DNA of 12,399 nt from an uncultured Methylobacteriaceae bacterium (GTDB lineage: Bacteria > Pseudomonadota > Alphaproteobacteria > Rhizobiales > Beijerinckiaceae): assembly GCA_937872715.1 (NCBI GenBank), contig CALMTJ010000373.1, forward strand, positions 1-12,399. Reading direction: 5' to 3'. Shown here in pieces: positions 6,333-12,399 of this stretch; positions within the stretch are counted from its first letter, which is position 1, and the number at the start of each line of letters is the position of its first letter. The notes beneath the pieces are model-generated. The model was not told the DNA's origin, did no database searches, and saw only the letters and a program-made list of their open reading frames with translations. The position numbers and the translations under genes were made by a program.

Positions 6333-6400
6333 CCATTGCGAGCGCAGCGAAGCAACCCAGCGTTCCTGGATTGCTTCGTCGGCTTCGCCTTCTCGCAAGG
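6333..6400. repeat. Extragenic palindromic repeat, copy 1
   Basis: Imperfect palindrome. The left arm CATTGCGAGCGCAGCGAAGC... (6334-6360) is mirrored by CTGGATTGCTTCGTCGGCTT... (6366-6400). This is the familiar 'ATTGCGAGC..GAAGCAATCCAG' extragenic palindrome of alphaproteobacteria and other proteobacteria. A related, cleaner copy lies at 11197-11271. It fills most of the gap between the decarboxylase and acetyltransferase genes and may mark the end of a transcript. Confidence 0.75.
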
Positions 6401-6465
6401 ACGTACCACCCCCGTACGGGCCCGCCGCGCGCGGGTGCGAAGGTTCGTGTCTCCATCCTCTGCCT

Positions 6466-6472
6466 GGGAGGG
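6466..6472 (+). promoter_or_regulatory. Ribosome-binding site deciding a GTG start
   Basis: GGGAGGG ends 7 nt before a GTG at 6480. It supports that GTG over a longer in-frame ORF from 6336, which would translate the extragenic palindrome. Confidence 0.7.
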
Positions 6473-6479
6473 CCGGCCC

Positions 6480-7019
6480 GTGTTCGACATCCGCCACGAG
6501 ACCCCGTTCGACGTTCCCGCCCGCGAGGCGCTGCTCGACCGCTGCTTCGGCCCGGACCGCGCCCGCAAGACCTCCGAGCGCCTGCGCGAGGGTCGCGAGC
6601 CGGCCGAAGGCCTGTCCCTCGTCGCCGATCGCGACGGCCGCCTCGCCGCGACCGTGCGGCTGTGGGACGTGTCGGCCGGACCGGGCCGCCCTGCCCTGCT
6701 GCTCGGCCCGATCGCCGTCGACCCGGCGCTCCAGGGCGTCGGCCTCGGCGGCGAGCTGATGCGCGAGACGCTGTCGCGCGCGGCGGCGCTCGGGCACCGG
6801 GCGGTGATGCTCGTCGGCGACGCGCCCTATTACCGCCGGTTCGGCTTCGCGGCCGAGGCTGTCAGGGACCTCTGGCTGCCGGGACCGTGGGAGGCCGGCC
6901 GCTTCCTCGGCCTCGAACTCGCGCCCGGAGCCCTCGCGGGTGCGGCGGGCCTCGTCTCGGCGACGGGCCGGCTCCGTCGACGACCGGAGATCGCGGAGCT
7001 GATCCGGGCCGCCGCCTGA
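6480..7019 (+). CDS. GNAT-family N-acetyltransferase, YhbS-like
   Basis: A 179-residue acetyltransferase of the YhbS-like group. It has an N-terminal acceptor half (VFDIRHETPFDVPAREALLD), a central sheet, then the acetyl-CoA site LLLGPIAVDPALQGVGLGGELMR in two stretches (residues 73-82 and 83-95), and the group's signature MLVGDAPYYRRFGF at 110-123. The substrate of this group is not known from sequence. Placement between ornithine decarboxylase and homospermidine synthase on the same strand suggests, by context only, a polyamine or precursor acetyltransferase. The GTG start is fixed by a strong GGGAGGG. The gene is separated from the decarboxylase by a hairpin and a palindromic repeat, so it is probably transcribed separately. 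It converges with the DUF2157 gene with only 9 bp between stop codons. Confidence 0.9.
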   Translation: MFDIRHETPFDVPAREALLDRCFGPDRARKTSERLREGREPAEGLSLVADRDGRLAATVRLWDVSAGPGRPALLLGPIAVDPALQGVGLGGELMRETLSRAAALGHRAVMLVGDAPYYRRFGFAAEAVRDLWLPGPWEAGRFLGLELAPGALAGAAGLVSATGRLRRRPEIAELIRAAA

Positions 7020-7028
7020 CCGCCGCCA

Positions 7029-7937
7029 TCACGCCGGCCGGGGCATCCCGGCCAGCGCCTGCTTCAGCCCGTAGCCGATCGCGACCGAGCTGAGCCCGGC
7101 CAGCGCGATCGCGGCCGGATGCGGCCCGATCCGCTCAAAGAACTGGGTGTAGAAGTGAATCGCCCCGAAGGCGGTCGCGGCGACCAGCGGCCAGCGCCGG
7201 TTCTCCCGCCAGGCCCATATGGCGGCGCCGATCAGCGCGAGAGCCCAGGCGACGGAGAACGCCAAGGCCGGGATGTGGTCGGCGCCCGGCTTGTCGCCCC
7301 AGAGCGAGCCGACCAGGAAGGCGAAATTGACCATCAGCGCCGCCGTCCGGGCGGCGATGAGGGCGAGTCGCTCCTGCGCGGCCGGCAGGCGAGGCGCCAG
7401 GGCCACGAGCCCGACGGCCAGGAGGGCGAAGGCCGCGATCGTCCATGTCGGCTCCTCGACGATCAGCGTGTAGCGGGCATGCCCGTACCGCGTGGACGCG
7501 CCGAAGACGGAGGCGAGGACGAGCGTGGCGCCGGCCGCCAGGAGGCCGTTCTCCGCCACGACCGCGGCGCCGGCCAGGATCGCGGACGCGATCAGGAGCG
7601 AGCCGGCGGAGCCTCCGCCCATCACCACGAGGCCGGCGCCGAGGAGCGCCGCGCCGACCACCAGCACGATCTGGCCGAGCATCGCCCAGCGGCGCCCGGC
7701 CTTCAGCACGAGCCACAGGCCGGCCGCGGCCAGGAGGATGCCGGGCGGCAGGAGGCCCGCGAGGCCGCCGGACAGGATGACCAGCCCGACCGTCATCGCG
7801 ACGACGCCGAAGCCGATCAGGATGTTGAGGGCGAGGTCGGCGGTCTGCCCGCCCGACATCGCCCGGAGGCGGTCGCGCTCGACGGCCGTGATGGCGCCCT
7901 CCGTCACGGCGCGGTCGAGGTCGATCAGGATCTTCAT
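7029..7937 (-). CDS. DUF2157-like multi-pass inner-membrane protein
   Basis: A 302-residue protein with a short charged N-terminal segment (LDRAVTEGAITAVERDRLRA) followed by about nine or ten hydrophobic helices (roughly 37-58, 62-80, 84-105, 111-127, 130-148, 166-184, 194-212, 223-243, 249-262, 272-293). The N-terminal helical piece ahead of a many-helix membrane domain is the layout of DUF2157 proteins, whose function is not established. The chosen ATG at 7937 has a GGAGG 11 nt upstream (7949-7953 on the opposite strand); longer reading from 8084 would overlap the homospermidine synthase start. It is divergent from homospermidine synthase across a 118-bp gap and convergent with the acetyltransferase. 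No conserved polar catalytic motif is evident in the helices. Confidence 0.8.
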   Translation of the reverse strand: MKILIDLDRAVTEGAITAVERDRLRAMSGGQTADLALNILIGFGVVAMTVGLVILSGGLAGLLPPGILLAAAGLWLVLKAGRRWAMLGQIVLVVGAALLGAGLVVMGGGSAGSLLIASAILAGAAVVAENGLLAAGATLVLASVFGASTRYGHARYTLIVEEPTWTIAAFALLAVGLVALAPRLPAAQERLALIAARTAALMVNFAFLVGSLWGDKPGADHIPALAFSVAWALALIGAAIWAWRENRRWPLVAATAFGAIHFYTQFFERIGPHPAAIALAGLSSVAIGYGLKQALAGMPRPA

Positions 7938-8055
7938 GGCACGCGAAGCCTCCGGGCGCGGTTTCCACCGCCGCAGAATGGTCCTATCCGTCCGACCGAT
8001 CCGTTTCGAAGCGATGTCGTCGGCACTCAGCTGGTTCGACGAGGAGGACACATAC
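7938..8055. promoter_or_regulatory. Divergent promoter region of DUF2157 gene and homospermidine synthase
   Basis: The 118-bp gap must hold both promoters if each gene has its own. I see no convincing sigma-70 hexamer pair. The only clear signals are the two ribosome-binding sites, GGAGG for the minus-strand gene (7949-7953) and AGGAGG at 8042-8047 for homospermidine synthase, 8 nt before its ATG. Confidence 0.4.
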
Positions 8056-9489
8056 ATGGCCGAATGGCCCGTCCACGGCCGCATCAGCGGTCCGATCGTG
8101 ATGATCGGCTTCGGCTCGATCGGGCGCGGAACGCTGCCGCTGATCGAGCGGCATTTCCGCTACGACGCCGCGCGCTTCACCGTGATCGACCCGGTCGACA
8201 CGGACCGGGCGCTGCTCGACGAGCGGGGTGTCCGCTTCGTCCGGGAGGCCGTGACGCGCGAGAACTACCGCGACCTGCTCCGCCCGCTCCTCACGGAAGG
8301 CGGCGGCCAGGGCTTCTGCGTGAACCTGTCGGTCGATACGGGCTCGGTCGACATCATGGAGCTCTGCCGCGAGGTCGGCGCGCTCTATATCGACACGGTG
8401 AACGAGCCCTGGCTCGGGTTCTATTTCGACGCGGCCAAGGGACCTGAGGCGCGCTCGAACTACGCGCTGCGCGAGACGACCCTCGCGGCCCGCCGCCGCA
8501 GCCCGGGCGGCCCGACCGCGATCTCGTGCTGCGGCGCCAATCCCGGGATGGTGTCCTGGTTCGTGAAACAGGCGCTGCTCGACGTCGCCCGCGACCTCGG
8601 CCTGCCGGACGGAGAGCCGACATCGCGGGAGGGCTGGGCCGGCCTGATGCGGAAGGCCGGCGTGCAGGGCATCCACATCGCCGAGCGCGACACCCAGCGG
8701 GCGCGGGACCCGAAGCCCCGCGGCGTCTTCGTGAACACCTGGTCGGTGGAAGGCTTCGTCTCGGAGGGCCTACAGCCGGCGGAGCTCGGCTGGGGGACCT
8801 TCGAGCCCTGGATGCCTGAGAACGCCCGCACCCACGAGGCGGGATGCGGCGCCGCGATCTACCTCCTCCAGCCCGGCGCCAACACGCGCGTGCGATCCTG
8901 GACGCCGACGGCGAGAGCCCAATACGGGTTCCTGGTCACGCACAACGAATCGATCTCGATCGCGGACTACTTCACCATCCGGGACGAGGCGGGCGCGGCC
9001 CTGTACCGGCCGACCTGCCATTACGCCTACCATCCGGCGGACGACGCCGTCCTGTCGCTCCACGAGATGTTCGGCCAGGCCGGCGAGCGTCAGCCGCGAT
9101 GGCATATCCTCGACGAGAACGAGATCGCCGACGGGATCGACGAGCTCGGCGTGCTCCTCTACGGGCACGGGCGGAACGCCTATTGGTACGGCTCGCAGCT
9201 CTCGATCGAGGAGACGCGGCGCATCGCGCCCTACCAGAACGCGACCGGCCTCCAGGTGACCTCGGCCGTCCTCGCCGGGATGGTCTGGGCGCTCGAGAAC
9301 CCGGAGGCCGGCATCGTGGAGGCGGACGAGATGGATTTCCGCCGCTGCCTCGCGATCCAGACGCCTTACCTCGGGCCGGTGATCGGGCAGTACACGGACT
9401 GGACGCCGCTCACAGGGCGGCCTGGCCTGTTCCCCGAGGACATCGACGCGTCCGAGCCCTGGGCGTTCCGCAACACGCTCGTGCGGTGA
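8056..9489 (+). CDS. hss: Homospermidine synthase, NAD-dependent
   Basis: A 477-residue cytosolic enzyme that joins aminobutyl groups from two putrescines to give sym-homospermidine and ammonia, using NAD+ as prosthetic hydride carrier. The Rossmann motif GFGSIGRG is at 18-25, followed by a VIDPVDTD strand end. The length agrees with the bacterial enzyme of Blastochloris viridis, as I recall it, and residues I recall as lining its substrate channel are in place at the same numbers: E117 (VNEPW), E210, W229 (NTWSVEGF), E237 and H296 (THNES). The enzyme is therefore expected to be active. The ATG is fixed by a perfect AGGAGG at 8042-8047. Its substrate is supplied by the ornithine decarboxylase upstream. 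A Uma2-family gene begins 38 bp downstream and may be cotranscribed. Confidence 0.96.
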   Translation: MAEWPVHGRISGPIVMIGFGSIGRGTLPLIERHFRYDAARFTVIDPVDTDRALLDERGVRFVREAVTRENYRDLLRPLLTEGGGQGFCVNLSVDTGSVDIMELCREVGALYIDTVNEPWLGFYFDAAKGPEARSNYALRETTLAARRRSPGGPTAISCCGANPGMVSWFVKQALLDVARDLGLPDGEPTSREGWAGLMRKAGVQGIHIAERDTQRARDPKPRGVFVNTWSVEGFVSEGLQPAELGWGTFEPWMPENARTHEAGCGAAIYLLQPGANTRVRSWTPTARAQYGFLVTHNESISIADYFTIRDEAGAALYRPTCHYAYHPADDAVLSLHEMFGQAGERQPRWHILDENEIADGIDELGVLLYGHGRNAYWYGSQLSIEETRRIAPYQNATGLQVTSAVLAGMVWALENPEAGIVEADEMDFRRCLAIQTPYLGPVIGQYTDWTPLTGRPGLFPEDIDASEPWAFRNTLVR

Positions 9490-9527
9490 CGCCCGCCGGG
9501 TGGTAGGATGCCGGCCGGAGGTGCAGC

Positions 9528-10103
9528 ATGAACATCGCCGTCCACCAGCCCCGGCCTCGCATCGGCGTGGCTGAATTCGTGGAGATGATCGCGCCCTACC
9601 CCGACGAGGAGCGCTGGGAACTGCTCGAGGGAGAACCCGTCCTGATGTCGCCCCAAACCGAACGGCATCAGGTCCTGGTGGGGAACATCTTCGTACGCTG
9701 CCGGCAACTCGCCAAGGCACGAGGTTGCGTGGCTCTTCCCGGACTGGGTCTCCTGAGCGACAAGGTCAACGATTATGCGCCGATCCCGGACGTCGTGGTG
9801 CGCTGCGGAGACCCGGTGGCCGGCGGCTATGCCAAGGACCCCGTCCTCGTCGCAGAAGTTCTTTCACCTTCGACGATGCATTGGGATCGCGGCGGCAAGC
9901 TCCGCTTCTACCAGTCCATCCCGACCCTGGAAGCCATCCTCATCGTCTATCAGGACGAGGTGAGAATCGAGGCATGGCTAAGGGATGGAGGGACGTGGCG
10001 CCGCGAGGTTCGGCAAGGGCCGGCGGCGAGCCTCGACCTTTCGGCGCTCGGCGGCACGCTCGCTTTGTCCGACGTCTATGACGGCATCCCGCTCGGGGAG
10101 TGA
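9528..10103 (+). CDS. Uma2-family PD-(D/E)XK nuclease-like protein (DUF820)
   Basis: A 191-residue protein with the Uma2 fold landmarks: an N-terminal WELLEGEPVLMSP strand, PDVVV with D88, EVLSPST with E110, then D120 and K124 in WDRGGK, and the FYQSIPTLEAILIVYQD segment. D88, E110 and K124 make the core expected of a PD-(D/E)XK nuclease site, so catalytic residues look intact. Biological substrates of the family are unclear; it is strongly expanded in cyanobacteria and scattered in proteobacteria. The ATG has GGAGG (9517-9521) at 6-nt spacing. It follows homospermidine synthase by 38 bp with no terminator visible, and converges with the next gene with 21 bp between stop codons. Its wording is somewhat less GC-biased than its neighbours, which may hint at recent acquisition. 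Confidence 0.88.
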   Translation: MNIAVHQPRPRIGVAEFVEMIAPYPDEERWELLEGEPVLMSPQTERHQVLVGNIFVRCRQLAKARGCVALPGLGLLSDKVNDYAPIPDVVVRCGDPVAGGYAKDPVLVAEVLSPSTMHWDRGGKLRFYQSIPTLEAILIVYQDEVRIEAWLRDGGTWRREVRQGPAASLDLSALGGTLALSDVYDGIPLGE

Positions 10104-10124
10104 GAACCCGCCAACGCCCGCACT

Positions 10125-10559
10125 TCAGTTCCTGAACGTCGGGAGAAACGGGTTCAGGCGCCGTTCCGCTCGCCAGACATCCTCGAGCCTGCGGTGGCGA
10201 TCTGAGACGTCCTCCTCGAGGGAGCTGACGACATCGATCACGCCACAGCGGTTCGTGATCGCTGTCCCGTTGATCGGCGTGCCCTCGACGGAGAAGAGGA
10301 CGTCGTATTCGCCCTGATGAATAGGCGACTCGCTGAAATCGAGGACCCTGACGTTCCTGCCCTCGACCTCGGCTGTCGGGAGCTTGAGCCGCCTCGTCTT
10401 CTTGATCACCTCGTCTCGGATCTGCCCCCTCATGTAATCGGACGTGACGGCCTCGCCCGCCGTCGCGAACTGGTGCTGGCAAGCGGGAAAGGAGAGGAAC
10501 GCGGCGACGGCGGCCAAGATACCGACGCTCAGGACGGCCGCCGTCAGCTTGACGTCCAT
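10125..10559 (-). CDS. Small exported or membrane-anchored protein of unknown function
   Basis: A 144-residue protein I do not recognise. Residues 6-25 form a hydrophobic N-terminal segment (TAAVLSVGILAAVAAFLSFP), either a signal peptide or an anchor. A cysteine at 27 (FPAC) resembles a degenerate lipobox but lacks the usual leucine at -3. The rest is hydrophilic and charged, with a second cysteine at C105 (NRCGVIDV), a predicted beta-rich middle (EYDVLFSVEGTPINGTAITN) and a charged helix (EEDVSDRHRRLEDVWRAERR). The start ATG at 10559 has a weak GAGG ahead. The minus-strand frame stays open further upstream, but that part overlaps the DUF2937 gene and is a shadow. It lies 53 bp downstream of the DUF2937 gene on the same strand and may share its transcript. 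One tempting reading is a disulfide between C27 and C105, but this is speculative. Confidence 0.65.
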   Translation of the reverse strand: MDVKLTAAVLSVGILAAVAAFLSFPACQHQFATAGEAVTSDYMRGQIRDEVIKKTRRLKLPTAEVEGRNVRVLDFSESPIHQGEYDVLFSVEGTPINGTAITNRCGVIDVVSSLEEDVSDRHRRLEDVWRAERRLNPFLPTFRN

Positions 10560-10612
10560 CGGAGACCTCGGACGGCCCGTATCCCTGTCGACCACGCCGC
10601 GACTGGCCTTGG

Positions 10613-11137
10613 TCACGCTGTACGCAGCGTCTTCGGCACCGTCCGGCTGCGCCGCAACCTGATCCGCCCGAGGCCGCTGAACAGCCCCCGCAGGCCGAGC
10701 CAGCCGATGAGGAAGCCGACCCCCCCGGTGACGAGTCCCTCCGTCGTGGCCGGCCAGGCGGGCTCGAAATCGAGATAGGTGGCGCGCGCGAGCGGGCCGT
10801 CGAAACCCCGCGCCACGGCGGCGAGACGCACGAACGGGCCGGCTTCGGCCACGGCGTCGCGCTGGCGCTCGAGCCGTTCGAGGCGGTCCGCGGTCTCGGC
10901 GGCCGCCGGGCCCTGCCGCCGGGCGACGGGATCGTCCTGGGAGGACAAACGGGCGATCGCCTGTTCCCGGGACAGGTTCTCGGCCCGGGCATCCTCGTCG
11001 AACCGCGCGGTCACCCGGCGCAGCTCGTCGATCGCGCCGCCGATCCGCTGCCGGTATTGCTGCGCGAATTCCGGCGCCTGCGACGCCGCCACGCCCGTGA
11101 ACAGCCCGAGCGCCAAGGCGAGGATGCGTGCGATCAT
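10613..11137 (-). CDS. DUF2937-family membrane protein
   Basis: A 174-residue protein with the DUF2937 layout: an N-terminal hydrophobic segment (MIARILALALGLFTGVAASQ), the conserved PEFAQQYRQRIGGAIDELRR at 22-41, a charged helical and probably coiled-coil middle (about 42-100), and a C-terminal transmembrane helix near 134-156 (GLVTGGVGFLIGWLGLRGLF) followed by a basic cytoplasmic tail. Both ends are therefore likely membrane-inserted with the middle in the periplasm. The function of the family is unknown. The ATG at 11137 is natural because the hydrophobic segment begins directly; no strong ribosome-binding site is seen. It heads a short minus-strand pair with the unknown exported protein and is separated from the WD40 gene by an extragenic palindrome. 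Confidence 0.82.
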   Translation of the reverse strand: MIARILALALGLFTGVAASQAPEFAQQYRQRIGGAIDELRRVTARFDEDARAENLSREQAIARLSSQDDPVARRQGPAAAETADRLERLERQRDAVAEAGPFVRLAAVARGFDGPLARATYLDFEPAWPATTEGLVTGGVGFLIGWLGLRGLFSGLGRIRLRRSRTVPKTLRTA

Positions 11138-11196
11138 GAGAGCCCGTCCGGCGGAACAAGAAGGTGCGGGCCGCCGCGGTTCCCGACCCGCACATC

Positions 11197-11271
11197 CGTC
11201 ATCGCGAGCAGAGCGAAGCGATCCAGAGGGGCGCCACGGTCCTGGGTCGCTTCGCTTCGCTCGCGATGACG
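11197..11271. repeat. Extragenic palindromic repeat, copy 2
   Basis: Two 30-nt arms, CGTCATCGCGAGCAGAGCGA... (11197-11226) and its inverted counterpart (11242-11271), match at 27 of 30 positions around a 15-nt loop. It is the same family as the element at 6333-6400, with CGATCC/GGGTCG replacing CAACCC/GGATTG. It lies between the WD40 stop codon and the DUF2937 start and may end the WD40 transcript. Confidence 0.8.
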
Positions 11272-11279
11272 GCCGGCAC

Positions 11280-12278
11280 TCACGCGAGGGTCAGAAGGCC
11301 GCCCCGGCCGTCCTGGCAGCCGAAGGCGACGCGGCCGCCCTTGCGGTCCCAGGCGAGCGCCGTGACGGCGCTGTCCGGCTCGGCACGCCGCACCAGCAGC
11401 TCGGCCCCGTCGTCGAAACGGACGAGCAGGACGGCGCCGTCCTCGTAGCCGACCGCCAGGACGTTCACGCTCGGATGGAAGCTCACGCGCGTCACCCGGG
11501 CATGGCGCACGCCGCATTCGCGCGGCGCCTTCCCGGTCGGGCCTTCCTTGGAGGAGAACGGCCACACCATCGCGGCATCCGCCCCGGAGGTGGCGAGCCA
11601 GGCGCCGCCGAACGACCACGAGAACGAGCGCGGCTTGGCGGCGTAGCCCGACATGCGCATATGGCCGCGGTCCGGGAGCAGGCGCCAGCCATGCAGCGCG
11701 TTCTCCTGCATGGAGGTCACGACGAAACGTCCGTCCGGCGACCAGGTCGCGTCGAGATGCGAGCCCTTCCAGTCGAGGACATCCGGCTTCGCATCGAGGT
11801 TCGGGAACCAGAGCGTGGCACCGCCGTAATGGGCGATCGCGAGCCGGTAGCCCTTGGGCGCGAAGGCGAGGCCGCGCGCGGTCGACGGCGCCTCGAACGA
11901 CATTTCCCGGCCCTTCCCGTCCCGGGCCACGACCTTGCGGCCGGCAGAGAACGCCACGGCCCCCGAGGGGTGGATGGCGAGCGCGTCGATCCAGGCGCCG
12001 CCGGACGTGGCGAGTTGCGCCGTTCCGGCCGGGCCGGTCGAGACCACGCGGCCGTCGTCGCCGCCGGTGACGAGGCGCGTCCCGTCCGACGCCGCGACGG
12101 TGACGCCGCCTCCCGGATGGGCGTCAAGCCGGCGATGGCCGTCCCCGTCCAGCAGCAAGACGCCGCCATCGGCGAGGGCAAGGGCCGGGATGTCGCCGAG
12201 CCAGGCGATCGCCACGATATCGGCGCCGGCCGAGAAGGGGCGGACCTGGTCGAGGAGGGATGGGGGGGAAGCTGACAT
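11280..12278 (-). CDS. WD40-repeat beta-propeller protein, conserved alphaproteobacterial type
   Basis: A 332-residue protein built of WD40-like blades. Clear ones are at about 66-78, 136-157 (GLAFAPKGYRLAIAHYGGAT), 176-198 (TWSPDGRFVVTSMQENALHG), 218-239 (SFSWSFGGAWLATSGADAAM), 264-286 (RVSFHPSVNVLAVGYEDGAV) and 307-329. It has no signal peptide, so it is expected in the cytoplasm as a protein-binding scaffold. The family is widespread in Rhizobiales, and I recall it next to CobW-family GTPase (metal chaperone) genes; the relevant neighbour would lie beyond the right edge and is not visible. The start could be ATG at 12278 or the GTG directly before it (12281); neither has a clear ribosome-binding site. 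The stop at 11280 is followed closely by an extragenic palindrome. Confidence 0.88.
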   Translation of the reverse strand: MSASPPSLLDQVRPFSAGADIVAIAWLGDIPALALADGGVLLLDGDGHRRLDAHPGGGVTVAASDGTRLVTGGDDGRVVSTGPAGTAQLATSGGAWIDALAIHPSGAVAFSAGRKVVARDGKGREMSFEAPSTARGLAFAPKGYRLAIAHYGGATLWFPNLDAKPDVLDWKGSHLDATWSPDGRFVVTSMQENALHGWRLLPDRGHMRMSGYAAKPRSFSWSFGGAWLATSGADAAMVWPFSSKEGPTGKAPRECGVRHARVTRVSFHPSVNVLAVGYEDGAVLLVRFDDGAELLVRRAEPDSAVTALAWDRKGGRVAFGCQDGRGGLLTLA

Positions 12279-12356
12279 CACGTGTTTCGGACGACGACCA
12301 GGCTGTCTTCTCCTCGCGAGCGAGACGTTGTCGAGTCGTTTGCTTCGTCATGGCCC

Positions 12357-12389
12357 GGGGTTGGGCCGGCCAACCCCCAACCCCCCCCC
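12357..12389. repeat. Inverted repeat and C9 tract upstream of the WD40 gene
   Basis: A perfect 8-bp inverted repeat, GGGGTTGG-GCCGG-CCAACCCC (12357-12377), is followed by CAACCCCCC-type runs including a nine-cytosine tract (12381-12389). On the minus strand this is a G-rich element about 80-110 nt before the WD40 start. It may be a promoter-proximal structure or a 3' hairpin of a gene off the edge. Homopolymer length should be treated cautiously. Confidence 0.4.
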
Positions 12390-12399
12390 ACAAGAACAC

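Noticed and set aside
5017..6456. 479-codon minus-strand open frame across ornithine decarboxylase
   Set aside because: It is rich in Arg, Asp and His from GC-biased antisense codons and crosses a leader RNA, a well-supported gene and a palindromic repeat.
7119..8447. 442-codon plus-strand open frame spanning the DUF2157 gene
   Set aside because: Shadow composition; it overlaps the DUF2157 gene antisense and then the start of homospermidine synthase in another frame.
10779..12275. 498-codon plus-strand open frame opposite the DUF2937 and WD40 genes
   Set aside because: It is antisense to two recognisable proteins and translates the extragenic palindrome. No protein-family feature is visible.
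12258..12347. Possible small protein from an ATG at 12347 on the minus strand (MTKQTTRQRLAREEK...)
   Set aside because: It has no ribosome-binding site, runs on into the WD40 gene in another frame, and has no recognisable family; too weak to annotate.

Overview
This 12.4-kb window is GC-rich throughout and reads as chromosomal DNA of an alphaproteobacterium of the Hyphomicrobiales (Rhizobiales) type, plausibly Methylobacteriaceae. The evidence is the ornithine decarboxylase plus homospermidine synthase pair, the OpgG/D glucan protein, the DUF2937 and alphaproteobacterial WD40 proteins, and extragenic palindromes of the 'TCGCGAGC..GAAGCGATCC' kind. Genus assignment is inference.

Layout. Positions 1-390 hold two coding fragments facing away from each other. 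Both lack their 5' ends and they meet near position 140, so this looks like a deletion or join scar. After a 270-bp gap, a minus-strand cluster (661-4446) encodes a Tat-exported OpgG/OpgD periplasmic glucan protein, a RimI-like acetyltransferase overlapping its stop codon (GTGA), and a membrane-anchored lytic transglycosylase that unusually begins with an IS1595-type zinc ribbon. The 617-bp divergent region 4447-5064 contains a long, heavily structured 5' leader pointing toward ornithine decarboxylase. By position and structure it is the best candidate here for a speF-type leader RNA, and it contains a 7-nt anti-Shine-Dalgarno match inside one of its hairpins.

Positions 5065-9489 form the polyamine region. 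Ornithine decarboxylase makes putrescine and homospermidine synthase (8056-9489) turns it into sym-homospermidine, the characteristic long polyamine of many Rhizobiales. Between them lie a YhbS-like acetyltransferase and, on the opposite strand, a DUF2157-like multi-pass membrane protein. A long GC hairpin and an extragenic palindrome follow the decarboxylase.

The right part (9490-12399) holds a Uma2-family PD-(D/E)XK protein, an unrecognised small exported protein, a DUF2937 membrane protein, a second copy of the extragenic palindrome, and a conserved alphaproteobacterial WD40 protein. The window ends in a G/C-run inverted repeat upstream of the WD40 gene. No tRNA, rRNA, CRISPR array or intact insertion sequence was seen.
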